Part shown: positions 22,384 through 33,575 of the stretch, one piece after another
Numbering within the stretch: the first letter of the stretch is position 1
Layout of the letters: every line of letters starts with the position of its first letter
DNA from: Serripes groenlandicus
Taxonomy: Eukaryota; Mollusca; Bivalvia; Cardiida; Cardiidae
DNA: 64,000 bases
Direction: 5' to 3'
Assembly: GCA_031761405.1 (NCBI GenBank)
Contig: JASEVX010000001.1
Coordinates: 20,239,584-20,303,583 of the forward strand
The notes under the pieces: generated by a model
Databases searched by the model: none
The model's input: the letters and a program-made list of their open reading frames with translations, nothing else
Told to the model about the DNA's origin: nothing
Position numbers and translations under genes: made by a program

Positions 22384-23510
22384 TTGAAAACCGGTAAATG
22401 CTGTAGAAGGAATCTCTTTATTTCAACAATGATTTCAACTCTTGTAATTGCAACTTCATACCACGAGATTGTTAAATATAGACATTCACGTCCGATTTAG
22501 ATCTCACAGCAGACGAGTTCTCAGAGCAAACGATTTAAAAAAAAAAAAAAAATAAGTTTTGAAAAACAGGTAAATGCTGTAGAAGAACTCTCCCTTTTTT
22601 TTCAACAATGAATTCAACTCTATAATTGCAATTTCGAACTACCAGATTGTTAAATATAGAATTTCACGTCTGATTTATATCACACAGTAGACGACTCTAA
22701 TAAACAACAATGAGGTAACGGGTTAACTAGTTCACTGTCGAATTTCACAAAGTCGACTTTTCCATGTTGAAGATTGGGACCACTCCATATTTCGTTCAAC
22801 AGGAAATTTGGTAAAAAAAAAAAAAATGTTTAAGTTGCAAAGAATGCAGATTTCTGGAGAGACAGCTCGTGATGAGCTGTCTCACCTTAATCTGCACTGA
22901 TTTTCCAAACGCCTTTAATTTTTCTTTGGACGACCAGCTTCAGAAATCTAGAATATATTACATAGCAGACGACTATAATAAACAACAATGAGGTAACGGG
23001 TTAACTAGTCACTGTCGATTTTCACAAAGTCGAATCTTCCAAGTTGAAATTTGGGACTACTCCATATTTCGTTCAAGAGGAACTTTGGTAAAATTAAATA
23101 AATGTTTAACTCTTTCAGCGCCAAAGGCAATATTGAGGTTTTTGCAAACAATACAGATTCAGGTGAGTCAGCTGGTAACGAGCTGTCTCACCTGAAATCA
23201 GCATTGTTTGCCTTTTAGTTATAAAAATATTCCAAACTCTTATTACAAGAGAAATGGAGTCGCTCGATTTTGAACATGGAAGAGTCTACTTAAAACAATT
23301 CGGCGCTGAAAGGGTTAAGTTGCATACAATGCAGATTTCAGGTGAGACAGCTCATGATGACCTGTGATACCTTAATCTGCACGGTTTTCCAAACGCCTTT
23401 AACTTGCCTTTGGCCGACCAGCTCCAGAAATCTAGAATTTCACGTCTGATTTATATTACACAGCAAACGACTATAATAAACGCAAATGAGGTAACGAGGT
23501 TAACGCCATT
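22384..23510. repeat. Local duplications mixing T1- and T4-like pieces
   Basis: GGTAAATGCTGTAGAAG through GATTGTTAAATATAGA occurs at 22384-22515 and 22559-22690. CACGTCTGATTTATAT through AATGAGGTAACGGGTTAAC occurs near 22668, 22955 and 23436. T4-like AGTTCACTGTCGAATTTCAC lies at 22728 and 23010. The block looks like repeated insertion plus tandem duplication. Confidence 0.65.
23106..23318. mobile_element. T3 foldback element, 213 bp, TTAA-bounded
   Basis: TTAACTCTTTCAGCGCCAAA left and GGCGCTGAAAGGGTTAA right. Centre GGTGAGTCAGCTGG / ACGAGCTGTCTCACC. Confidence 0.88.
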
Positions 23511-24105
23511 CGACTCGGGTCGACTAGCTCCAGAAACGGCCCAGGTCATCGGATGGTTATCGGAATGGCGGACAGGTGAACAGAAATGTTCGAAATAATT
23601 TTACTTGGTTTTACATGATTGATGTAAAGAAGAGAGCTGTTTGAAGTGTTTAGGGGAGGAGCAAAACGGTACTTAAATTCGGCTTCTGTCTCGTGATTGT
23701 TTTGGTGTTTTTACGCCATTTTCAACATGTCTTCAATGAGGGACATTAGTGATAATTATATTACCTCCCTTATCAGATAAAGACCAAGGCAGACCAAATA
23801 GTTGGTAGGTCCTTTTAGTTGGAATCCTTTGTCTTTATCGCTATTTCACAATGAGATATTGCAGTTATTCTGTACACATTAATCATAAATGTGTTAATTA
23901 AAGTGATGAATTAAAAGAGAAAATTTACATAGCGGTGTTTAAAGAAAACAAATGTGGAATTACTAATCAATCTAATAACAGTTGGCCAAGAAAATGTAAT
24001 TATAAGTGCACCATCCAGTGCAAAGAAACCAATGATAAAAACAGAGGAAACCAAATGATAGGACCTAGCTAGATGTAGAGAGTATTAAAGGGAGATAACT
24101 GACCG
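23511..24105. other. AT-rich spacer
   Basis: A short SINE-tail-like TTTACGCCATTTTCAACATG lies at about 23710; otherwise nothing supported. Confidence 0.4.
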
Positions 24106-24109
24106 ATGT

Positions 24110-24335
24110 CTCCAATTATATCAGGGTGTTTCCTGGGTTTATTTCCAGTAATACTGGTCCGTGTAACCTGGCACTTATCAGTCAGTCAGTCGCAATGCGT
24201 TATCCCGCAACCCTGAGCGCCAAGTATAACTTCCATTTTTAAATTTTTAAATAATTTGGTATGACTCGACCAGGTTTCGAACCCTCTTCCTTCCGGACTC
24301 TAGCACTTCAACACCGACGCGGTCTCAGTATAAGG
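24110..24335 (-). mobile_element. SINE-A copy
   Basis: Minus strand: a tRNA-like head with GGTTTCGAACC in the complement at 24272, GCGCTCAGGGTTGCGGG, GACTGACTGACTGATAAGTG and AAACCCAGGAAACACCCTGA. The tail is lost. Confidence 0.65.
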
Positions 24336-24364
24336 AAGACTATAACTGAACAACGTCTATTAAT

Positions 24365-24525
24365 TTATCCTTTCTCACTTGCAGACGCATTTTGACGCAT
24401 CTGTAGACAACGAGTTTTGAAAAAAATGTTGCAAAAATGAGAAATTGCTAACTCTATTAACATGTCACACTTTTATTTATTTAATTTACTTTGATGCAAA
24501 TTTCTTGTATGTGTAAAAAGGTTTA
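24365..24525. mobile_element. T1 fragment, worn
   Basis: CTTGCAGACGCATTTTGACG, GACAACGAGTTTTGAAAA and GTGTAAAAAGGTTTAAG mark a heavily worn T1. Confidence 0.45.
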
Positions 24526-24720
24526 AGATTGCATTGAAAAAAGAATTTACTTAATTATATAGAAAGTTGTGTTTGTTTGATTTTATTTCCTCAGATATTA
24601 ACCTATCTTTAAATGCTTTTGGAAGAGATGCTGTATATGGTCTCAAAAAAAACGAGCAATAAAAGAACGAATTCCACCGAATAATAGAACACTCATTCTG
24701 TACTTACTTTTAAATATCTG

Positions 24721-24907
24721 TTAACCCTTTCCCACATCAAGGAGAAATTGCTCAAAACGACAAATTTCTGCAATTGCCACAATGTTTTCATTTTTTTCAG
24801 TAATCGCACTAACATTTATAGAGATTTTCTGTATTTTTGTGTACATGTTTTCAAAGTCGTCTGCTGAAGAATTGCTGCAGAATTGTTTGTATATGGAGAA
24901 GGATTAA
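24721..24907. mobile_element. T1 foldback element, left arm shortened
   Basis: TTAACCCTTTCCCACATCAA goes straight to GGAGAAATTGCTC, so the CTGCAGCAG arm is missing on the left. The right side has GTCGTCTGCTGAAGAATT and GGATTAA. Confidence 0.7.
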
Positions 24908-25073
24908 TGACACAGTCTTTTATTATCACAATGTTTGCTACTTTCTATAAATGAGGCGTATATCTGCTAGTGTCTTCTATCATTTTCTTCGGACGATTTT
25001 AATGCAGACGAGGGTTAGAGTCAGGTTTAGTTTTTGATTAGGGTTTTATGCCCCTTTCAACAGCTAGGATCAT

Positions 25074-25422
25074 CAGGGGCGTAGCTCCCTTTAGGCACTG
25101 TAGGCACGTGCCTACACATTTTTTCTCAAAATGCTCCAAAATGCAGCTGCGGCGATAGACATCTGCGTAATGTATCGACCAGATCAGCCTGCGCTGTCCG
25201 CGCAGACTGATCCGGCCGACACATTCCGTCTAAAGGGGGTGTATAGATGTATAGAGTAGTTATTCCTGAAACAGAAAATCCATAGAAGGCGAAAAGTGTC
25301 TATCCGGGTAGGCCTGTGTGGCATGCTTAGGCTGATCCGTGTCGATACTTTACGCAGAGTCCACAATGCTGATGTTCTCACGAGACGGCCTACACATTGA
25401 TTATTGCCAAGCTACGCCCCTG
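25074..25422. mobile_element. D element, 349 bp, ATCAT flank duplication
   Basis: CAGGGGCGTAGC and GCTACGCCCCTG are perfect 12-bp inverted ends. ATCAT flanks them at 25069-25073 and 25423-25427. TGTAGGCACGTGCCTACA just inside is a perfect 18-bp palindrome. The middle is a nearly complete C1 in reverse order. Confidence 0.85.
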
Positions 25423-25769
25423 ATCATATCGCGTCGGACAGGACGGATGATATTTGTCCCACACCGATAATACCAACGATACACAATATATGAGGTATGA
25501 AACCAATACTATCCCACTTACTGGGGCTCAATAGTTGCATTGACTCCAATAACTCGGACCCATTCAGCCGGCTCTTACGGTTCAAGAAAGGGTCAGACCG
25601 TGGCTGCCATTCTTATTGAGCGTCCCCAAGCCACAAGGGCAGGGATTCGATGCGCGTTCATAATACATTCATAATATAAACAGATCCAGTGGCTTAGATG
25701 GAAGCTACATGTAGGTTTGCTTAACATGTGTGCAACTAATGAGTTAACCATAACCATTACCCAAATCCC

Positions 25770-25976
25770 TTAAAGTAGACGAATTGTTTAAAGTAGACTC
25801 TTCCATGTTCAAAATCGGGCGTCTCCATTTCTCATGTAATAAAAGTTTGGACTAATTTGATAACTAAAAGGCAAACAATGCTGATTTCAGGTGAGACAGC
25901 TCGTTACGAGCTGACTCACCTGAATCAGTGTTGTTTGCAAAAACCTCAATATTTCCTTTGACGCTGAAAGATTTAA
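25770..25976. mobile_element. T3 foldback element
   Basis: AGACGAATTGTTTAAAGTAG, TCAGGTGAGACAGCTCG / ACGAGCTGACTCACCTGA centre and GACGCTGAAAGATTTAA right end. The left terminus is worn. Confidence 0.75.
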
Positions 25977-25980
25977 GTAG

Positions 25981-26128
25981 ACAGTGGAAGACAGTAGTAG
26001 AGCGTCAGCCTCTCGTATCTAAGGTCCCTGGTTCGAGTCCCGTGATGAGCTGGTCCTGACTTAGGGATTTTTCGACACAAACGGCGCGAGAAATGGTTAA
26101 GTTTCCAGGAAGCAGACATCGAGGGCAT
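25981..26128 (+). mobile_element. SINE-L copy beside T3
   Basis: GACAGTGGAAGACAGTAGTA head, GGTTCGAGTCCCGTGATGAG B box, GGCGCGAGAAATGGTTAAG and AGCAGACATCGAGGGC. The following GTGATTAATATAAGCTGAAA recurs after the SINE-L at 41822. Confidence 0.75.
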
Positions 26129-26214
26129 ATACTATTTAGTAGAGCGGAGTCATCGAGTGGAGTTATGGAGTGGAGCGTGATTAATATAAGCTGAAAGCTT
26201 GTTTCGCAATCGAT

Positions 26215-26860
26215 GTAAAATAATTAAGTTTAAATTAAAGTAGACGACTTTAAAATCTATCATATCGGCTGTACGATGAAGGCGTAACATGAAGGCGTAA
26301 CATGCTACCATTTTACAAACATTTATTGTTTACTTTAATGGGTTTAAAATAATACACGCAACGCCAAGAATTTTAAACGAAATATTTTCACTCCTCTCAT
26401 CTTTGACACATGTCTTTGAAAGCGACGCGTTGGACATGTGCTATATTGCTTTGCTGACCATAATCAGCCGCGGTACATAAAATGGGACATTAGCGCCTGC
26501 TAAGTTGCATTCTTTGCACACATGTTAAATAAACCTTTATGTAGCTTCTTTCTAAAACGCTTGGTAGACGACGTTTTGGAAACTTCAAGCATTGAGAGAA
26601 ATAAATAAATTGAATTTAAAAAACAAATTTCGATTATTTTTTTATACAATGTTTTCAACATTTTGTGCCTAGATGTTTTCAGATATGACTATTGCAAATG
26701 TACTGCAAGTTTGAAAGGACAAGGGGTAAAACGTTGACTTATCATTGAACAGTGCATATTCAGTTCAGAACGAGGTTAATCTGGTTCTACACAAATAAAA
26801 AAAATGTCTTAAAATCATAACCTTAAAGCAATTCTCAAAGACACACGTGTTAAATATTTA
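26215..26860. other. AT-rich spacer
   Basis: Worn T1-like pieces near 26550-26730; otherwise nothing supported. Confidence 0.4.
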
Positions 26861-26862
26861 AA

Positions 26863-27060
26863 TTAATCTTTCACTGCCGAATTTCACAACGCCGACTCTT
26901 CCATGCTGAAAATTTAACCACTCCATTTTTCGCACAACAGGAAATTTGGTAAAATTTAATGTTTAAGCATCAAACAATGTATATTTCAGGAGAGACAGCT
27001 CATTCTGAATCTACATTGTTTGCAAAAAGCCTTGAATTGCCTTGGCAGCGAAAGGGTTAA
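26863..27060. mobile_element. T4 foldback element, 198 bp, TTAA-bounded
   Basis: TTAATCTTTCACTGCCGAAT left, GGCAGCGAAAGGGTTAA right, GAGAGACAGCTCATTC at the centre. The interior is parallel to T3 (CTTCCATGCTGAAAAT, AACAATGTATATTTCAGG). Confidence 0.8.
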
Positions 27061-27316
27061 AGGTCCCCCTTTTTAGTTGACAATGGCTTTAATCAAAGAC
27101 GACACTGTTGAATATCAGAGGGCCAATAACGCCCCTGTGGTCGTTGTAGCGTGCAGCGTAATGCAAGATAAATGGGCGTTGTTCATACGTCACCCCCTTA
27201 CAATAATTACTATTTCATACACCACCCGGCATAAAACCAGAGGAGAGAAAGGCTTGCGTCATGTGCCAGATGCGATTTCTATCAACAAGCATGCCTTTCT
27301 TGTTAAAATGTACAGC

Positions 27317-28030
27317 TGTGAGCTCGGTATATTAGCTCATGCCTGCTTTTCCCCGTTTCGTTCGAATTTTTATCTTCATTTTGATCAAATTAGTTTCATA
27401 AATATCGTCTTTATTTTTGTTTATTTTCGACTAGAGTTTTGACTTTAGATCGCCTTCTTCTAATATTGATACATTTATGAACTGTATGATGAAAAACTTA
27501 GACAGATGAAATTGCGTAATGAGGATACCAGCATATAATTATATTTGTTTAACGTGTAAGCTCGGTATATTAGCTGATGCCTTCTTTTTCTTCGTTTCAT
27601 TCGAGTTTTTATCTTCATTCTGATCAAATTAACATCATAAATATCGTTGTTTATTTTCGTTTATTTTCGACTAGAGTTTTGGCTTCAGATCGCCCTCCTC
27701 TAATATTATATTGATCCATTTATGAACTGCATGGTGAAAAACTTAAACTGTTGACATTGCGTAATAATGATACCCGAATATAATTATATTCCTTATCGTG
27801 TGAGCTCGGTATATTAGCTCATGCCTTCTTTTCTCCGTTTGTTTCGAATTTTTATCTTCATTCTGACCACATTAACTTCATAAATATCGTCGTTTATTTT
27901 CGTTTATTTTCGACTCTTGTTTTGGCTTAAACCTCTTCTAATATTGATACATTTATGAAATGCATTTTGAAGAACTGAGTCAAATGACGTGTATTGCAAT
28001 GAGGATACCAGCATAAAATTATATTTCATT
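27317..28030 (+). repeat. Three tandem copies of a ~240-bp unit
   Basis: GAGCTCGGTATATTAGCTCA, TTTTTATCTTCATTCTGATC and TTATTTTCGACTAGAGTTTT recur with starts at 27317, 27555 and 27799. Differences are scattered substitutions and small gaps, so the array is not very recent. Confidence 0.88.
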
Positions 28031-28640
28031 AAGGTAAAAGTGTTCAGAGGTAAGGCCGTATATTTAAAAGAAAGTGCTAACTTGACCTAAAGAAGGTTAA
28101 TGATACACATCTTTGCAACATGATAAAATCAAAAAGGTATGCCATAACATAACGATTCCAAAGTCACATGCATTGCACCGTATACTATCTTAGAGTCACG
28201 CATAGCATGATAGTGTTTTATATTTGTAAGATTTCGTTTGCTAACCAGCAGCGAATGACATCAATGATTTCATTTCAATGAACGTGTTAACTTGACCCCA
28301 AATGAAATTCTATCTCTTTGCAACATTAACCATATTTGCAATATTATGAAGATAATATAAAAGCCTACCAACATAACATTTCCAAAGTCAAATATGATTC
28401 CTCATAATTACATGCATATTATCCTAGAGTCGTCTGCTGTTAGAATACAGAATGATTGTTTTCAAACATTAGGACAATATCACGTGTATGTCATATTCGA
28501 TAGCCAATGCTGCTTCGCACATTAGCGTTCCCATAAGTATCTATGGGAAAGTAATGGATCAATCTGCACTGGCTTGTGAAAAGGTGTGTGTGAATGTGGA
28601 AACATTGCTGGGAAAGGAGTAAAATAAGTAATTATTTTCA
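28031..28640. other. AT-rich spacer
   Basis: No supported feature. TAACTTGACC-AAA and CCTAGAGTC phrases recur loosely, hinting at a further old duplication. Confidence 0.35.
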
Positions 28641-28642
28641 TA

Positions 28643-28785
28643 ACGAGCTGCCTCTCCCGAAATCTGCATTGTTTGCCACTTAGACATTTAAATTCTACCA
28701 AAGTTCCTGTTGGGCGAAAAATGAAATTGTCCAACTTTCAACATGGAAGAGTCTATTTTGTGAAATTCGGCAGTGAAGTAGTTAA
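28643..28785. mobile_element. T4 half element
   Basis: ACGAGCTGCCTCTCCCGAAA, CAACATGGAAGAGTCTATTT and AAATTCGGCAGTGAAGTAGT with a right TTAA. The left half is missing. Confidence 0.65.
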
Positions 28786-29016
28786 ATAAATGTGCGGCGG
28801 CTCATCCAGGGGCGTCAAGAAGCATCAGTATCGGAGAATGGAATAATTGTATAGATAAGCTTGACTAAGAATCACTAACCTGCGTTACAGCTTGAGCCAA
28901 TGTTTATAACGTGATCGTTGTACTAATAAACAATTCTAAATTCATGCCATTTTCTTACGAGTCCATCGCCTTTTATCTCTTGTACAGGCATAACGTAAGT
29001 CCGTCTGGAATTTGTT

Positions 29017-29270
29017 CTAACCCCTTTGCCACGCGCAGACGCATTTTGACCCTTCTGCAGCAGACGACTTTTGAAAACATTGTGACAAAATGAGAAATTG
29101 CTCGTAATAAGCAATTTCTCAATTTGCTACATAATTGATTAACTCTTATAGTTAATAATACTTTCATTTATAGATATTTTCCATATCATCTACAGTGAAA
29201 TAGTCGTATAACTCCCAATATGTATTCAAAGTCGTTTGTTGTAGATGTGTTGTAGGATGGAAAGGGTTAA
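29017..29270. mobile_element. T1 foldback element, first of three in a row
   Basis: CTAACCCCTTTGCCACGCG left, GAAATTGCTCGTAATAAGC centre, GATGGAAAGGGTTAA right. Its right TTAA is the left TTAA of the next element. Confidence 0.75.
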
Positions 29271-29772
29271 TCTTTTACCAAATTCTGACGCATTTCGACT
29301 CGTTTGATGCAGGCGGGTTTAAACAAGAATATAGTAAAAGGAGAAATAGCACATGAGCAATAATCTCTATGAGGCAATCTTTTCTAATTTATAGATATTT
29401 CTAGCGAGTCTCCCTATTACTCTCCGAGCCCCGGAAGCTCAGTCGATAGCTGATACTCCAGGGGTTGTGAGTTCGAACCCCAGCTCGGCCAAGATTCTTT
29501 CCGACGTTTGACAAAAGTCACTGTGACAAGCGTCATTCGTCTTTCGACAATGGGCTAATAGTCTTTGTAGAAAAGCAGCCAATTGCTTGGAAAGTATGTT
29601 GTGTGGAGAACTGGTGTGAGCAAACCAGGAAACATATGATAAGTTGAACTGGGCGCCCGGATATGACTGAAAAATTGTTGAAAACGGCGTTAAACCCCAA
29701 TTAATCAATATTAATCCCCAGATGTGTTAAAAGTCGTCTGCTGTAGATTTGTTGTAAGAGGGAAAGGGTTAA
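29267..29772. mobile_element. T1 element carrying a SINE-J
   Basis: TTAATCTTTTACCAAATTCT left and GTCGTCTGCTGTAGATTTG, GAGGGAAAGGGTTAA right belong to one T1. A plus-strand SINE-J splits its right arm. Confidence 0.75.
29424..29706 (+). mobile_element. SINE-J, full length
   Basis: CGAGCCCCGGAAGCTCAGTC head, GGGGTTGTGAGTTCGAACCC B box, TTTGACAAAAGTCACTGTGA body, GAAAACGGCGTTAAACCCCA tail. Flank duplication is not clear. Confidence 0.85.
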
Positions 29773-29992
29773 CCTTTTATCCACATACAGACGTATTTCG
29801 ACGTGTTTGGTGCAGTTTGGTTCAGAAAAGAATCGTGTAAAAATGACAAACAGCTAAAGAGCAATTTACCCTTGTTTCACAATCTTTTCAAATCTATACA
29901 ATAGGTACACTTTGCCTTTAGCGAGTTGCCATAATGTTTGCCGAGATTTGTTCAAAGTCGTCTCCTGCAGATTTGTTGTATGTGGGAAAGGC
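29769..29992. mobile_element. T1 element, third in the row
   Basis: TTAACCTTTTATCCACATAC left, GTCGTCTCCTGCAGATTTG and TATGTGGGAAAGGC right; the last few bases differ. The central stem has decayed. Confidence 0.7.
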
Positions 29993-30019
29993 TTCCCTGG
30001 TTTATTTTCATATAATTAA

Positions 30020-30175
30020 TTTAACACCACTGACGAATTTCAATTGTGAAAATGAGGATTAGAAAATATTTTTTTCTTTTCCTAGAACATTTAACACCAC
30101 TGAAGAATTTCAATTGTGAAAAGCGTTTACGTAAAATGAGGATTAGAAAAGCATTTTTCTTTTCAAAGAACATTT
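30020..30175 (+). repeat. Two direct copies of a ~75-bp unit
   Basis: TTAACACCACTGACGAATTT, CAATTGTGAAAA and ATGAGGATTAGAAAA occur twice; the second has an insertion GCGTTTACGTAA. Confidence 0.8.
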
Positions 30176-30179
30176 TAGT

Positions 30180-30505
30180 TGTTTGCTTTATTTGTTGAAT
30201 GATAATTTTCCAGTTTTTCAAAACTATTTATAAGATTGTTCCACATTGGAAGACTTTAAAATGCGATGAGGGCGAATGTATATGCAGCGATAATATGTGG
30301 ATTGACCCTGTGATGCGATCATTAGTTTGATATATTCTGTCATAGACCTAAAGTGAGAGATCATAATTTCCTTGAACGGCTGCTTTCTATTAAATCTCAG
30401 AAACAAATTAAATGCAGGCACCGATTAGGAACCGGTTGCCTAATAAAAATGATTTGAGATGGCTTTTAGATTCCCCCTTTCTCATGTTTCTTTCAACTTT
30501 AGATT
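30180..30505. other. AT-rich spacer
   Basis: Nothing supported. Confidence 0.4.
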
Positions 30506-30508
30506 GTA

Positions 30509-31006
30509 TGATTGTTTGGTGTTTTACGCCGCTGTTAACAATTGTTTCAGTCAAATCAAGGCGTTTCCTAATTTAGTGAACAACACTAGTGGTTCATTTA
30601 ACTTGACACCAGCCAGTCAGACGTAATGCTAAACCCGCAAACCTGAGATAAGACATTACTACCAGTTTAAGAGTATTTCGAGGGCTTGGTGTGAAACAGT
30701 TGTAACTAAAAACCTATTTTGAAAACCCTGGTTTAGGGGCAATTTTGACCCCTTTGTAAACAATGCAAATTTAGATGCCATTGCTCAGAACGAGCAATGG
30801 CACCTAAATTTCCATTGTTTACCAAGAAAATTGATTTAACGCTTATAAAGACTTTATGGCAAGGTGATTAACTTTGGTAACAAAATACCAATTTTAGTTA
30901 CAACCGTTTTACGCCAAGCCCTCGATTTGGTATAACCCGACCGGGGATTGAACCCGTCACCTCCCGCACCCGAGGCGGACGCTCTCTACCACTACACCGC
31001 CGAACT
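30509..31006 (-). mobile_element. SINE-A interrupted by P
   Basis: Minus strand: head GGTGTAGTGGTAGAGAGCG and GGTTCAATCCCCGGTCGGG B box at the high-coordinate end, then GGTATACCAAAT-like text, then the P element, then the body with CTCAGGTTTGCGGGTTTAG and the tail AGCGGCGTAAAACACCAAAC. Confidence 0.8.
30678..30925. mobile_element. P element inside SINE-A
   Basis: CGAGGGCTTGGTGTGAAAC and TTTTACGCCAAGCCCTCG ends. Because SINE-A normally reads AGTATTTGGTATA here, the insertion point can be read exactly: ATTT is present at 30675-30678 and again at 30925-30928. Confidence 0.85.
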
Positions 31007-31078
31007 CTAAACATCGCATGTAAAGCATGAGTGACATAATGGTCACGAAACACTCTTCCGAAAACGGTGTCAAAGCAC

Positions 31079-33088
31079 TGTAAGACCTTATTTGTCCCAG
31101 ATCATATTCTTCCCACCTGGGAAAAATAGGATCCTATTCCTCACAGCTGGGACAAATAAGATCTCATTTGTCACACATTTCGAGCATATATGTCACAGGT
31201 CCTGGGACATTTATGATCGAAGTCGGTTTTGTATGTACCATAGAATCACATTCCTCACAGGTCAAAAATTGCATGATTTTTTTAGCAACAAATTACCTTT
31301 TTAAAACTGAGTCACATTTGTCACAGATTGCTATTGTCGATATTGCAGACATATTTTGTTGCTATACATGTATGTGTTTATATTATAGTTACAAAGAATC
31401 ATCGATAATGTTGTTGTTGTTGTTGTTGTTTTTTAGTTTTTCGCTGGAGCTGCTGTTAGTTCTCGACTTGACTGATGCTGTAAAAGTGGAAATAGTAATC
31501 ATTCTTGTTGGCAGCGTAATAGTAAGTGTAAAAGTAGTGATATATGGCAGAATGGTTGTTGTTGTGAATTGTATAGGCATTGTTTTGCTTGCTATCGATA
31601 AATGGTGGTTGATGTAGGCGCAGACAAGGTAGTTGTTGGCTTTTTTTGTTGTTATTATAGCAGTCGTTGTATTCGTATATAGTCTATACCATTTCATATT
31701 AGCTCCATTGAAATAGAAAGCTGGCAGTTTCTTTAATCACTCTCGAGCCCGCTTCCTGGGTCAAACTCATCATTACTGAGTGCGCATGAGAAAAGTTCTA
31801 TGAGAACGTTCACCTACCGAGGATAGAACCCGGGACCTCTACATATGAGTGCCTGTATAGATAAAGTTAAGATGTGTTAAATGAAATAATTATTGTTGTT
31901 GTTTGTTTTATTGTTGGAGATATACGTGCCGTTGTTGGGCGCAGTACTTCCGCAATAATTGGAGGTGGCACTTGTTTGTAATGGTACTCGTAGGCGTAAT
32001 AGTGGTAGTTGTTGGCGTTGTTGTTGTGGTGTTTGATCGCTTAATTGTTTTCCGCTCACCTGAGTACGAAATGCCAAATGTGAAATATTGTGATCAACAT
32101 ATATCCGATGTATATTCGTCGTCAATATTTTTTAAACATATCGTCTTGTATGAACCCATTTATATTTGGTAAATTTGTAGCACGATAAAGTGATCCTTGA
32201 CAACGATTTTCAAATCTGGCACCGCCCCAGAGGTCAAACGTTTCATTTATACTTGTATATGAAAATCTCCTTGTCTACAACTGCAATGTCCGTACCTTTG
32301 ATATGTGGTATGTAGCAATACAGTATATGTAGTGATCTTTTACCGACACTGTTCGAATTAGGTCCGATCCCTTTGATTATCGAGTGGGAAATTCAGACGC
32401 CCTGTGCTTAAAAGAAATGCTGGAAATAAGTTATCATGAATAGGATTTGCAAAGATAGACTGGTTCCTGAACTAAATCAAGACTTTTCGATGGTGTATAC
32501 GGGTTACGTATGTGTTTTTAAAAACAGACGCGGGAATGTGTGAAATCCGTCCATCCCCGCAACGTATTGTCAACCACTCTACACTCGTATTTACTATTTA
32601 TATATTTTTCTACTGTAATTATTAATTAATCATAATACTGTTGGTATGTTATAAAATAGCAGACTATGTACTTTGTACGTTAATAAGAAATATTCTCATT
32701 GACCGAGACAACCACAACCCACTGCGGCTGATCCTCCTCCTTATACTACTTCTACCACTTCTTATTATTTTGTGTTGGTGTTGTTGTTTTTGTTGTTGTT
32801 ATTATTATTACTTGTTTTATACTATTATTATGATTATTGTTTATTTCCTTTTATTATTATTATTGTTTATTTCCTTATATTATTATCATTGTTTACTTCC
32901 TTTTAATATCATATTTTTATTATTTAATTTACAAACAGCAATGCATCGACACAATTTGTGAAGAATATGTTTCTCTTATTAACGACCATTTTGGTCAATC
33001 ATATATGACACAGTTTGAAACTGTGAAGAAAAGGATCCTATTTGTCCCAGACCTGTGAGGAATATGATCTGGGAATAATAAGGTCCTA
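31079..33088. mobile_element. Unit 1 of the hAT-like composite
   Basis: The left arm (31082-31235) has CAGATCATATTCTTCCCACC and GATCGAAGTCGG; the right arm (32938-33088) has ATGCATCGACACAATTTGTG and AGGATCCTATTTGTCCCAG. The interior holds TTG microsatellites and GCAGTACTTCCGCAATAATT, which recurs in unit 3. A tRNA-like fragment (AACCCGGGACCTC) sits at about 31745-31860. Confidence 0.75.
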
Positions 33089-33575
33089 CATCAAGACCTT
33101 ATTTGTCCCAGATCATATTCTTCCCACCTGGGAAAAATAGGATCCTATTCCTCACAGCTGGGACAAATAAGATCTCATTTGTCACACATTTCGAGCATAT
33201 ATGTCACAGGTCCTGGGAAATTTGTGGTCGAAGTCAGACATCAGACATACGGTGATGGCAGATTTTCAATATGTGTGTTGTTGATAAAAGTTTAGATGTG
33301 GTAAATGTACAAATGATTGTTTTTGTTTTTGTTGTTGTTATTATTACTACTTGTTTCATACTATTATTATGATTATTGTTTATTTCCTTTTAATATCATA
33401 TTTTTGTTATTAAATTTACAAACAGCAATGCATCGACACAATCTGTGAAGAATATGATTCTCTTGTTAACGACCATTTTGGTCAATCATATATGACACAG
33501 TTTGAAACTGTGAAGAAAAGGATACTATTTTTCCCAGACCTGTGAGGAATATGATCTGGGAATAATAAGGTCCTA
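33089..33575. mobile_element. Unit 2, short deletion form
   Basis: Both arms are complete but only about 180 bases lie between them (TACGGTGATGGCAGATTTTC, then TTG repeats). It looks like an internally deleted derivative of the longer units. Confidence 0.75.

Noticed and set aside
27077..27442. 121-codon open frame
   Set aside because: Runs into the first unit of a non-coding triplication; no recognisable domain.
29424..29500. Possible functional tRNA gene
   Set aside because: It is the head of a complete SINE-J with body and tail.
31168..31617. 149-codon open frame inside the hAT-like composite
   Set aside because: Rich in Val/Leu/Ile from TTG repeats; no transposase motif; not kept in the other units.
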